From contig NZ_JAGGOY010000051.1 of the NCBI RefSeq assembly GCF_018614095.1, forward strand, positions 16,937-80,936: 64,000 bases of DNA, given 5' to 3'. This document shows, piece by piece, positions 49,280-57,691 of this stretch; the stretch's first letter is position 1; each line of letters opens with the position of its first letter. The position numbers and the translations under genes were made by a program. Source of the stretch: Streptomyces sp. ISL-87. GTDB taxonomy: Bacteria; Actinomycetota; Actinomycetes; Streptomycetales; Streptomycetaceae. Under the pieces are notes generated by a model. The model saw only the letters and a program-made list of their open reading frames with translations, had not been told where the DNA came from and searched no databases.

Positions 49280-49305
49280 AACGCGCTGTCGTGAAGGGCC
49301 GACGC

Positions 49306-50943
49306 ATGGATCTCATTCCCGTTCCCCGGACCGCCGCTCTGCGCGAGGACGCGGCCCCCTACGTCTTCGGCCCCCGGCCGGTGCTCGGTGCCGGGCCAGG
49401 CACCGAGGGCACGGCGCGCTGGCTGCGCCGTGAGCTGGGGGCCGCCACCGGCTGGGACCTGCCGCAGGCCACGCCGGGTGCCACGGGCGACATACGGCTC
49501 CGCCTCGACCCGGAGCGCGGCGAGCCCCTGGGACCCGAGAGCTACGCCGTCACCATCGACGAGAACGGCGTAGAGCTGGCCGGCGCCTCCGCGGCCGGGC
49601 TGTTCTGGGGTGCCCAGACGCTGCGTCAACTGCTGGGCCCCGACGCGTACCGGCGGGCGCCACTGCGCGGGCGGGTGTGGAGCCTGCCGCACGGAAAGGT
49701 CGTGGACGGCCCGCGGTTCGGGTGGCGCGGGATGATGCTCGACGTCGCACGGCACTTCATGCCCAAGGACGGCGTACTGCGGTACATCGACCTGCTCGCC
49801 GCGCACAAGCTCAACGTGCTGCACCTGCACCTGACGGACGACCAGGGCTGGCGGGTCGAGATCAAGCGCCACCCGCGGCTCACCGAGGTCGGCGCGTGGC
49901 GGCCGCGCAGCCGGTGGGGGCACCGGGCCTCGCCGCTGTGGAACGAGACCCCGCACGGCGGGTTCTACACCCAGGACGACATCCGCGAGATCGTCGCGTA
50001 CGCCGCCGAACGGCACGTGAGGGTGGTCCCCGAGATCGACGTACCGGGGCATTCGCAGGCCGCGATCGCCGCCTACCCGGAGCTCGGGAACGCGGACGTG
50101 GTGGACACGGCCGCGCTCGGGGTGTGGGACGACTGGGGGATCAACGAGAACGTGCTCGCGCCGACCGAGGCCGTGCTGCGGTTCTACGAGGGCGTCTTCG
50201 AGGAGCTGCTGGAGCTGTTCCCCGCCGACGTCTCGCCCTTCGTGCACGTGGGCGGCGACGAGTGCCCGAAGGAGCAGTGGCGGGCCTCCGCGGCCGCGCA
50301 GGAGCGGATCCGGGAGCTGGGGGTGGCCGGGGAGGACGGGCTGCAGTCCTGGTTCATCCGGCACTTCGACGCCTGGCTGACCGCGCGCGGGAGGCGGCTC
50401 ATCGGCTGGGACGAGATCCTGGAGGGCGGGCTGGCGCCGGGCGCCGCGGTGTCCTCGTGGCGGGGCTACGCGGGCGGGATCGCGGCCGCCGAGGCGGGCC
50501 ACGACGTGGTGATGTGCCCCGAGCAGCAGGTGTACCTGGACCACCGCCAGGCCGGCGGGCCCGAGGAGCCGATGCCCATCGGGTACGTGCGTTCGCTGGA
50601 GGACGTCTACCGCTTCGAGCCGGTGCCGCCGAAGCTGTCGACGGAGGCCGCCGCCCGTGTGCTGGGCGCGCAGGCCAACGTGTGGACCGAGGTGATGGAG
50701 AACCAGAGCCGCGTGGACTACCAGGTGTTCCCGCGCCTGGCCGCCTTCGCGGAGGTGGTGTGGTCCCGCCTGCCGGAGCCGGGGGAGCGGGACTGGGCCG
50801 GCTTCGAGGCGCGGATGGCGGAGCACTACGTACGGCTGGACGTACTCGGTGTCGACTACCGGCCGCCGGCGGGCCCGTTGCCGTGGCAGCGGCGGCCCGG
50901 AGTGCTCGGACGCCCGATCGAAGGCGAGCCCCCGATCGTGTGA
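49306..50943 (+). CDS. Beta-N-acetylhexosaminidase, GH20
   Basis: A 545-residue glycoside hydrolase family 20 enzyme releasing terminal GlcNAc/GalNAc. A small N-terminal alpha/beta domain (1-130) precedes the TIM barrel: FGWRGMMLDVARHFMP, VLHLHLTDDQGWRVEIKRHPRLTEVGAWR, VPEIDVPGHSQAAIAAYPEL and the catalytic Asp-Glu pair in HVGGDECPKEQW (about 318-319). Trp residues near WSRLPEPGERDW line the sugar site. No signal peptide is seen, so it probably acts in the cytoplasm on imported chitin or wall fragments, or leaves by another route. The ATG 49306 start fits the family. Confidence 0.94.
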   Translation: MDLIPVPRTAALREDAAPYVFGPRPVLGAGPGTEGTARWLRRELGAATGWDLPQATPGATGDIRLRLDPERGEPLGPESYAVTIDENGVELAGASAAGLFWGAQTLRQLLGPDAYRRAPLRGRVWSLPHGKVVDGPRFGWRGMMLDVARHFMPKDGVLRYIDLLAAHKLNVLHLHLTDDQGWRVEIKRHPRLTEVGAWRPRSRWGHRASPLWNETPHGGFYTQDDIREIVAYAAERHVRVVPEIDVPGHSQAAIAAYPELGNADVVDTAALGVWDDWGINENVLAPTEAVLRFYEGVFEELLELFPADVSPFVHVGGDECPKEQWRASAAAQERIRELGVAGEDGLQSWFIRHFDAWLTARGRRLIGWDEILEGGLAPGAAVSSWRGYAGGIAAAEAGHDVVMCPEQQVYLDHRQAGGPEEPMPIGYVRSLEDVYRFEPVPPKLSTEAAARVLGAQANVWTEVMENQSRVDYQVFPRLAAFAEVVWSRLPEPGERDWAGFEARMAEHYVRLDVLGVDYRPPAGPLPWQRRPGVLGRPIEGEPPIV

Positions 50944-51195
50944 CGCCCGCGACCGGAACGCTTGAGGACTCTGTGCAACTCTATGGAACTCTTTCTCGAT
51001 TTCGGTTGATACGGGAGAAATGCGGGGGAATACGGACGCTCGGTTGAGGTGCGGGTGTTCGGGGGCGCCCGGGCGACCCTCGCGCCGGGCGGTTCGGAAG
51101 ATGTGCCAGAGTTGCTACGTCCCGGCGGTGAGCACGTACCGTACGGCGGACAGGCGTGAGCGCCGGGACCGGGACATCGGGAAGGGGCAGCTGGG
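50944..51195. promoter_or_regulatory. Upstream region of the molybdenum hydroxylase operon
   Basis: This 252-bp gap includes an A/T-richer patch (50970-51030) and CGTACCGTACGG near 51133. I see no clear promoter. AAGGGG at 51182-51187 is the ribosome site for the TTG start at 51196. Confidence 0.35.
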
Positions 51196-52104
51196 TTGAC
51201 CACGCACGCACCGCACGCACCGCATTCTTCTCAGGGGGCTCAGGGCCCGCAGGCGGCGCAGTCCGTGACGCTGCCGTCCTCGCTCGACGAGGCCGTGGCG
51301 GCGCTCACCGCCATGCCCGCCGCCGTTCCCGTCGCGGGCGGCACCGACCTGATGGCCGCCGTCAACGCCGGGCTGCTGCGGCCGGCCGCCCTGGTGGGCC
51401 TCGGCCGGATCAACGAGATCCGCGGCTGGCAGTACCAGGACGGCCACGCGCTGCTCGGCGCGGGCCTCACCCACGCCCGGATGGGACGGCCGGATTTCGC
51501 CGCCCTCATCCCGGCCCTGGCGGCGGCCGCACGGGCCGCCGGGCCCCCGCAGATCCGCAATGCCGGCACCCTCGGCGGGAACATCGCCACGGCCGCGCCG
51601 GCCGGTGACGCGCTGCCCGTGCTGGCGGCGCTGGAGGCCGTGCTGGTCATCGTCGGGCCTGGTGGGGGCCGGGAGATCCCGGTGTCGCACCTGCTGGCCG
51701 GGCGCGAGATGCTGCGGCCCGGTGAGCTGATCGGCTTCGTGCGGGTACCGCTGCTGCACGCGCCGCAGGTGTTCCTGAAGGCCACGGGGCGTACCGGTCC
51801 GGGGCGCGCTGTGGCGTCCGTGGGGCTTGTACTCGACCCCGCGCGCCGGGGTGTGCGCTGCGCGATCGGGGCGGTCGCCCCGATGCCGCTGCGGCCGCTG
51901 GAGGCCGAGCAGTGGGTGGCCTCGCTGATCGACTGGGACGGGGAGAGAAGCCTCGCCCCCGAGGCGCTGGAAGCCTTCGGGGAGTACGTCGCGGCCGCTT
52001 GCGTACCCGACCAGGGGGAGCCGGTGGCCGCCGGCGTACTGCATCTGCGGCGGACGGTCGCCGTGCTGGCACGGAGGGCCCTGGGGAGGGCGCTGACCTC
52101 ATGA
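51196..52104 (+). CDS. Xanthine dehydrogenase family FAD-binding subunit
   Basis: A 302-residue medium (CoxM/XdhB-like) subunit of a molybdenum hydroxylase. FAD motifs are present: VPVAGGTDLMAAVNAG (pyrophosphate loop) and PPQIRNAGTLGGNIATAAPAGDALPVL (the TLGGNI and D-x-LPVL region). The C-terminal CO_deh_flav_C-like domain follows. It passes electrons from the 2Fe-2S subunit to FAD and on to the acceptor. TTG 51196 is the start, with AAGGGG 8 nt upstream; no ATG or GTG gives a complete FAD domain. Its TGA overlaps the next ATG. Confidence 0.92.
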   Translation: MTTHAPHAPHSSQGAQGPQAAQSVTLPSSLDEAVAALTAMPAAVPVAGGTDLMAAVNAGLLRPAALVGLGRINEIRGWQYQDGHALLGAGLTHARMGRPDFAALIPALAAAARAAGPPQIRNAGTLGGNIATAAPAGDALPVLAALEAVLVIVGPGGGREIPVSHLLAGREMLRPGELIGFVRVPLLHAPQVFLKATGRTGPGRAVASVGLVLDPARRGVRCAIGAVAPMPLRPLEAEQWVASLIDWDGERSLAPEALEAFGEYVAAACVPDQGEPVAAGVLHLRRTVAVLARRALGRALTS

Positions 52105-54707
52105 GTGAGAACGAGAACGAGAACGCGAACATGAGCGGTGGCAGCGGGTCCGCCGGCTGGGGCTGGGAGCCGGTGCCGCACGGCGGGGAGTTCGACTCCG
52201 ACGCGACGGCCTTCGTGAAGCTTCCGCAGGACATGCTGGACGCGCTCGGCACGGGGGAGCCGCTGGCGGCGCCCGGGCACGGGTATGTGCCGCCGCCGAT
52301 GATCGTGCCGTTGGGCTCCGCCACGTCCGCCTCTACGGATCCGGCGGCGACGGGGACCTGGACGTTTCCCGTGCAGTGGCCGGAGGCGGGTGCGGGTGCG
52401 GGGGCGGCTGCGGTCGACTCGGCGCCGGCGTCGGCGTCGGCCCCGGTCTCGTCCCCGTCCCCCGCGCCGGTCGGCGGGCCGATCCCGGCGTCGATTCCGC
52501 TGCCGGCGTCGGTGGCGGCGGCGTTCGCCGGGCCCGGCCCGGTCGAGGTGGATCCGGGGGCGACGGCCGAGTGGCGCTTCCCCGAGGCGGCGGCGTTCCC
52601 CGGGGACGGGCAGGCCCATGACCAGGCCCACGCCCATGACCAGGCTCACGCGACGGGGCAGTGGATGTTCCCGGACGCCGGGGCCGACATCGAGCCCGAG
52701 CCGGCGCAGTCGCAGGACGCGTCCGGGGAGTTCCGCCTGGGCCCCCTGGAGGCCGACTGGACCCAGGCCCCGGCGACCCTGCCGGGCGGCGCGGCCGCGC
52801 CGTGGGCGAGCCACCCCGACTTCGACGGCGTGCGCGGTTACGCGGCGCAGCAGCCGGGCGGGCCCGAGAACGACACCTCGCTGAGCTCGGGCGTGCTCCC
52901 GGGTGCCTCCGGGCGGGGGTTGGGCGGTCCGGGGCTGGGCGTCCCCGGGCGGGGTCCGCGCGTCCTGGGCGGCCCCGGCGTGGGCACGCTCCCCGAGGAG
53001 GAGCCGGCGCACCCGGCCCCGCGCGACGTCGAGGCCACCCACGGCCCGGCGGCGACACCGATCACAGCGGAACGCCCGCACCCGGGCGGCGAGGCCGAGC
53101 CCGCGCCGGCGAACGGGCACGGGCTCGCGGACGGGCACGCGCTCCTGAACGGGCACGCGCTTGCGGACGGGCACGGCTATGCGGGGGCCGGCCAAGAGCC
53201 GGAGGCGGACGCCGCGGCGCTGGCCGAGGCCGGCTTCACGATGGCGCAGTCCGAGCCCGCGCCGGCCCTCGCGCGCGGCGACGACCACCGCCTGGCGGGA
53301 GCCGCGCCGGGGATGGCGCCCGCGCCTGAGGTTGCGTCTTACGGTGAGCACGGCCCGGCGGGTGCCGGGGCTGGGGTGGCGCCTGAGCCTGAGGTTGCGT
53401 CTTACGGCGAGCACCGCCCGGCGGGTGCCGCGCGGGGGATGGAGCCCGCGCCGGGAATGGCGTCGGGGCCTGAGCTTGGGGCTTCGGCTGCCGACCAGCA
53501 CCGCCTGGGAGGAGCCGCGGCCGGGATGGTGCCCGCGCCTGGGCTTGCGCCCTACGGCGAGCACCGTCCGGCGGGAGCCGCACCGGGGATGGAGCCCGCG
53601 CCTGAGCTTGCTGCTGCCGACCAGCACCGCCCGGCAGGGGTCGCTCCGGGGATGGAGTCGGTGCCGGGGATGGAGCCCGTGCCGGGCGTAGAGCCCGTGC
53701 CGGGCGTAGAGCCCGTGTCTGGGCTTGCGCCCGCCGATGAGCACCGCCCCGCTGCGGCCGCGCCCGGGATGGAGCCTGAGCCTGAGCTTGAACCCGCCGA
53801 CGAGCACCGCCTGGCGGGAGCCGCGTCCGGCGGGGAGGCCGGGCCCGGGGTGGATCCCGGGGCGGGTGGCGGAGAGGGATTCGCCGGGTCCGGTGATGGC
53901 CTGGAGCCCGCGGCAGCGGAAGGGCACGGGCTGGGCGGAGGCCGCCCTGCCCCCGGCGAAGGGGAGGAGTCGCTCACGCCGACCGGGGATGGCCCGGACA
54001 GCGGCGAGGCAACCCCGGGTGCGGACAACGCCGGAGGTTTCCCGGCCGAGGATGCGACGTACGACGAAGAGATCGCTGAGCCCGTCGCCCATCACGAGCA
54101 TCCGCTGGCTTCCTACGTTCTGCGCGTCAACGGCGCCGACCGTCCCGTCACCGGCGCCTGGATCGGCGAGTCCCTCCTCTACGTGCTGCGCGAGCGCCTC
54201 GGCCTCGCCGGCGCCAAGGACGGCTGCTCGCAGGGCGAATGCGGTGCCTGCGCCGTGAAGGTTGACGGCCGGCTCGTCGCCTCCTGCCTGGTTCCGGCCG
54301 CGACGGCCGCGGGCAGCGAGGTCCGCACCGTTGAAGGTCTCGCGACCGACGGGGAACTGTCGGACGTGCAGCAGGCGTTGTGCAGGTCGGGAGCGGTGCA
54401 GTGCGGGTTCTGCGTGCCCGGCATGGCCATGACCATCCATGACCTGCTGGAGGGCAACCACGCCCCCAGCGAGCTGGAGACCCGCCAGGCGCTGTGCGGC
54501 AACCTCTGCCGCTGTTCCGGCTACGGGGGCGTCATCGACGCCGTCCGCGAGGTCGTCGCCGAGCGCGAGGCGGCAGCGGCCGAGCCCGCGGCCCCGGTTC
54601 AGGCGCCGGCCCCGGCGTCGGTCCCGGCCCCGGCCGTCCAGGCCCGCATCCCGCACCAGGCACCGCCCGGCGAGGGCGGAATCCACTACAACGGAGGCAT
54701 GGCGTGA
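52101..54707 (+). CDS. 2Fe-2S subunit of molybdenum hydroxylase with ~670-residue disordered N-terminal extension
   Basis: An 868-residue protein. Only the last ~190 residues are the normal two-cluster iron-sulfur subunit: plant-type cluster Cys in DGCSQGECGACAVKVDGRLVASC (about 709-729) and the second cluster in VQCGFCVPGM and LCGNLCRCSGYGG (about 768-803). A standalone subunit is normally 150-200 residues. The extension has early repeats of a Trp/Phe-Pro motif (ATGTWTFPVQWPEA, ATAEWRFPEAAA, ATGQWMFPDAGA). A later Ala/Pro/Glu-rich region has repeats such as YGEHRPAGAA and DEHRLAGAA. The ATGA overlap with the FAD subunit and the GTGA overlap with the next gene show one coupled operon. No frameshift is needed. 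Confidence 0.88.
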   Translation: MSENENENANMSGGSGSAGWGWEPVPHGGEFDSDATAFVKLPQDMLDALGTGEPLAAPGHGYVPPPMIVPLGSATSASTDPAATGTWTFPVQWPEAGAGAGAAAVDSAPASASAPVSSPSPAPVGGPIPASIPLPASVAAAFAGPGPVEVDPGATAEWRFPEAAAFPGDGQAHDQAHAHDQAHATGQWMFPDAGADIEPEPAQSQDASGEFRLGPLEADWTQAPATLPGGAAAPWASHPDFDGVRGYAAQQPGGPENDTSLSSGVLPGASGRGLGGPGLGVPGRGPRVLGGPGVGTLPEEEPAHPAPRDVEATHGPAATPITAERPHPGGEAEPAPANGHGLADGHALLNGHALADGHGYAGAGQEPEADAAALAEAGFTMAQSEPAPALARGDDHRLAGAAPGMAPAPEVASYGEHGPAGAGAGVAPEPEVASYGEHRPAGAARGMEPAPGMASGPELGASAADQHRLGGAAAGMVPAPGLAPYGEHRPAGAAPGMEPAPELAAADQHRPAGVAPGMESVPGMEPVPGVEPVPGVEPVSGLAPADEHRPAAAAPGMEPEPELEPADEHRLAGAASGGEAGPGVDPGAGGGEGFAGSGDGLEPAAAEGHGLGGGRPAPGEGEESLTPTGDGPDSGEATPGADNAGGFPAEDATYDEEIAEPVAHHEHPLASYVLRVNGADRPVTGAWIGESLLYVLRERLGLAGAKDGCSQGECGACAVKVDGRLVASCLVPAATAAGSEVRTVEGLATDGELSDVQQALCRSGAVQCGFCVPGMAMTIHDLLEGNHAPSELETRQALCGNLCRCSGYGGVIDAVREVVAEREAAAAEPAAPVQAPAPASVPAPAVQARIPHQAPPGEGGIHYNGGMA
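52340..53850. repeat. Internal repeats encoding the N-terminal extension
   Basis: The codons for GEHRPAGAAxGMxPAPEL-like units recur about eight times between 53270 and 53830 with small changes. Four spaced Trp/Phe-Pro motifs lie between 52345 and 52745. Confidence 0.75.
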
Positions 54708-57061
54708 GCGGGCACGACGCGGCCACGGCCACCGGCACGGCCACCAGCACGGCCACCGCCACGGTGACGACCTCGGTGACATCCGGCGGCGAGCCGGACG
54801 AACAGGGCATTCCGCGCGGAATCGGCGCCTCCGTGCCGTCCGCCGACGCCCGCGCCAAGACCGAGGGCACCTTCCCCTACGCCGCCGACCTGTGGGCCGA
54901 GGGCCTGCTCTGGGCCGCCGTGCTCCGCTCCCCGCACGCGCACGCCCGGATCCTGTCCATCGACACCTCGGCCGCCGCCGAGATGCCCGGCGTCCGCGCC
55001 GTCGTCACCCACGCCGACGTCCCCGGCGCCACCACGCACGGCCGCCGGATCGCCGACCGGCCGGTCTTCGCGCACGACGTCGTACGCCACCACGGCGAGC
55101 CCATCGCCGCTGTGGCCGCCGACCACCCGGACACGGCCCGCCTCGCCGCGGCCGCGATCACGGTCGAGTACGAGCTGCTGGACGCGGTGACCGACCCCGA
55201 GCAGGCCTTCGGCGCGCCCCCCCTCCACCCGGACGGCAACCTGATCCGGCACATCCCGCTCCGCTACGGCGACCCGGAGGCCACCGGCGAGGTCGTCGTC
55301 GAGGGCCTGTACCGGATCGGCCGCCAGGACCCCGCGCCCATCGGCGCCGAGGCCGGGCTGGCCGTGCCGCGCCCCGACGGCGGCGTGGAGATCTACACCG
55401 CCTCCACCGACCCGCATACCGACCGCGACCTGGCCGCGGCCTGCTTCGGCCTGGATCCCGACCGCGTACGCGTCGTGGTCACCGGCGTCCCGGGCGCGAC
55501 GGCCGACCGCGAGGACGCGGCGTTCCAGCTCCCGCTGGGCCTCCTCGCCCTCCGTACCGGCTGCCCGGTCAAGCTGGCCGCCACCCGCGAGGAGTCCTTC
55601 CTCGGCCACACTCACCGCCACCCGACCCTGCTCCGCTACCGCCACCACGCGGACGCGGAGGGCCGGCTGGTCAAGGTCGAGGCCCAGATCCTGATGGACG
55701 CCGGCGCGTACGCGGACGCCTCCTCGGAGTCCCTGGCGGCGGCGGTGGCCTTCGCGTGCGGCCCGTACGTCGTCCCGCACGCCTTCGTGGAGGGCTGGGC
55801 GGTACGCACCAACAACCCGCCGTCGGGCCATGTCCGGGGCGAGGGCGCGATGCAGGTCTGCGCCGCGTACGAGGGCCAGATGGACAAGCTCGCGGCGGCG
55901 CTCGGCCTCGACGGCGCGGAACTCCGCATGCGCAACGTCCTGGCGACCGGTGACCTCCTGCCGACCGGCCAGACGGTGACGTGCCCGGCCCCGGTGGCCG
56001 AACTCCTGCGCTCGGTGCGCGACTTCGAGCTGCCCGCCCTGCCCAAAGACGCCCCGGAGGACGAGTGGCTCCTGCCCGGCGGCCTGGAGGGCGCGGGCGA
56101 GCCGGGCGCGGTGCGGCGCGGGGTCGGCTACGGCGTCGGCATGGTCCACATGCTGGGTGCCGAGGGGACCGACGAGGTCGCGACGGCCACGGTCAAGGTG
56201 GTCAACGGAGCCGCGACGGTCATCTGCGCGGCGGTCGACACCGGCCAGGGCTTCGCCACCCTCGCCCGCCAGATCGTCCAGGAGATCCTGGGCGTGGACG
56301 AGGTGGTGACGGCCCCCGTCGACACCGACCAGCCGCCGGCGGGCCCGTCGGCGCACGGCCGGCACACGTGGGTCTCGGGCGGGGCGGTGGAACGGGCCGC
56401 GAAGATGGTCCGTACGCAGCTCCTCCAGCCGATGGCCCACAAACTCGGCATGTCCACCGAGCTGTTGCAGATCGTGGATGGCCGGATCACGTCGTACGAC
56501 GGCGCCTTCTCCACGACGGTCGCGGAGGCGATGGCGGGCAAGGAACTCTGGGCGACGGCCCAGTGCCGCCCCCACCCGACCGAACCGCTGGACGCGGACG
56601 GCCAGGGCGATGCCTTCGTCGGCCTCGCCTTCTGCGCTATCCGCGCGGTGGTCGACGTGGACATCGAGCTGGGCGCGGTCCGGGTCGTGGAACTGGCCGT
56701 GGCACAGGACGTCGGCCGCATCCTCAACCCCCGCCAGCTGGAAGCCCGTATCGAAGCGGGCGTCACACAGGGGGTGGGCGCGGCCCTGACGGAAAACCTC
56801 CGCTCGGTGTCGGGCGTCATCCGCCACCCCGACCTGACGGGCTACGCCCTGCCGACGTCGCTCGACGCACCGGTCATCCGTATCGTCAAACTGGTCGAAG
56901 AACGAGACGTGGTAGCCCCGTTCGGAGCCAAGGCGGCGAGCGCCATCCCGGTGGTGACGGCCCCGGCGGCAGTGGCCTCAGCGGTCCGCGCGGCAACGGG
57001 CCGCCCGGTCAACAGGCTCCCGATCAGGCCATCGGCAGCAGTGGCGCCGCCCAACTCTTGA
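54704..57061 (+). CDS. Xanthine dehydrogenase family molybdopterin-binding subunit
   Basis: A 785-residue large subunit (CoxL/XdhA-like) that would bind the molybdenum cofactor and hydroxylate an unidentified substrate. Family landmarks: GIGASVPSADARAKTEGTFPYAADL, SPHAHARILSIDTSAAAEMPGVRAVVTHADVPG, RGEGAMQVCAAYEGQMD, VDTGQGFATLARQIV and DVGRILNPRQLEARIEAGVTQGVGAALTEN. The C-terminal segment that normally carries the catalytic glutamate (GAKGxGE) reads FGAKAASAIPVVTAP (about 740-754), without a Glu. The enzyme may be inactive on purines or use another base. GTG 54704 overlaps the previous stop, with GGAGG 6 nt upstream. Confidence 0.88.
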   Translation: MSGHDAATATGTATSTATATVTTSVTSGGEPDEQGIPRGIGASVPSADARAKTEGTFPYAADLWAEGLLWAAVLRSPHAHARILSIDTSAAAEMPGVRAVVTHADVPGATTHGRRIADRPVFAHDVVRHHGEPIAAVAADHPDTARLAAAAITVEYELLDAVTDPEQAFGAPPLHPDGNLIRHIPLRYGDPEATGEVVVEGLYRIGRQDPAPIGAEAGLAVPRPDGGVEIYTASTDPHTDRDLAAACFGLDPDRVRVVVTGVPGATADREDAAFQLPLGLLALRTGCPVKLAATREESFLGHTHRHPTLLRYRHHADAEGRLVKVEAQILMDAGAYADASSESLAAAVAFACGPYVVPHAFVEGWAVRTNNPPSGHVRGEGAMQVCAAYEGQMDKLAAALGLDGAELRMRNVLATGDLLPTGQTVTCPAPVAELLRSVRDFELPALPKDAPEDEWLLPGGLEGAGEPGAVRRGVGYGVGMVHMLGAEGTDEVATATVKVVNGAATVICAAVDTGQGFATLARQIVQEILGVDEVVTAPVDTDQPPAGPSAHGRHTWVSGGAVERAAKMVRTQLLQPMAHKLGMSTELLQIVDGRITSYDGAFSTTVAEAMAGKELWATAQCRPHPTEPLDADGQGDAFVGLAFCAIRAVVDVDIELGAVRVVELAVAQDVGRILNPRQLEARIEAGVTQGVGAALTENLRSVSGVIRHPDLTGYALPTSLDAPVIRIVKLVEERDVVAPFGAKAASAIPVVTAPAAVASAVRAATGRPVNRLPIRPSAAVAPPNS

Positions 57062-57208
57062 CCTTGTGACCTGCATTGCACGTGCAACCCCGAGGTTGGG
57101 GCTGTCGGCGCCGATCGTTAGAGTGAACGGTGAGGCAGTGCGCGTGCGTGTGAGTTGGGGGTACGCCCGCCTGCGAACGGGGAATTACGGGGAGTCGGGG
57201 AGGCCGTT
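57062..57208 (+). promoter_or_regulatory. Promoter of the ESX-like cassette
   Basis: TTGGGG (57096-57101), 17-nt spacer and TAGAGT (57119-57124) form a good promoter. The perfect palindrome TTGCACGTGCAA lies just upstream at 57076-57087. GGGGAGG (57197-57203) is the ribosome site for GTG 57209. Confidence 0.55.
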
Positions 57209-57691
57209 GTGGGAGCCGATTATGGGCCGGGCGTGTTCGGGCAGGACTTCGGGGCCCCGAGGGTAAAGGCGCTCAAGGTCGAGTACGACACCTTGAGCGG
57301 CTACAAGAATCTGGTCGACGACCTCCTGGACAGGCTCGGCCTCTCCGAGGCGGACGACAAGAAGCTGGCCCACGGCACCCTGCCGGCGGGCGCACTGGGC
57401 AAGGGCTTCCCTGAGGCGGAGGCCCTGTTCAAGGCGTACTCGACGGTGCACAACGAGCTGCAGAACCTGTCGAAGGGGCTGGCCGGCCAGATCGAGGCGC
57501 TGGGCATCGCGATCCGGACAGCAGGCAAGGGCTTCGCGGGCATCGACGAGGAGACCAGGCGGCGGATGGTCGCCCTCGCGGAGAAGGCGAAGAAGGAATA
57601 CGTCCGGGACCGCGACCCGCTTTCGAAGACCTACACCACGGCATCGGACGGCGCGACCGCTAACGCACACACGTCGGAGGGAACAGTCTGA
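57209..57691 (+). CDS. Small helical protein of ESX-like cassette
   Basis: A 160-residue, mostly helical protein: VKALKVEYDTLSGYKNLVDDLLDRLGLSEADDKKL, an AEALFKAYSTVHNELQNLSKGLAGQIEALGIAI helix and a charged helix MVALAEKAKKEYVRD. A helical pair of about 100 residues is consistent with a WXG100-like or EspG-independent partner, though no WxG motif is present. It precedes the WXG protein with a TGATG overlap, suggesting they are a heterodimer. No database family is recognised by eye. Confidence 0.75.
   Translation: MGADYGPGVFGQDFGAPRVKALKVEYDTLSGYKNLVDDLLDRLGLSEADDKKLAHGTLPAGALGKGFPEAEALFKAYSTVHNELQNLSKGLAGQIEALGIAIRTAGKGFAGIDEETRRRMVALAEKAKKEYVRDRDPLSKTYTTASDGATANAHTSEGTV

Noticed and set aside
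49306..49700. DasR operator for the hexosaminidase gene
   Set aside because: No sequence close to the ACTGGTCTAGACCACT-type site is present in or before the gene.
54060..54707. Separate short 2Fe-2S gene with its own start
   Set aside because: No start codon with a ribosome site was found at the domain boundary, and the long frame is coupled to the upstream gene by an ATGA overlap.
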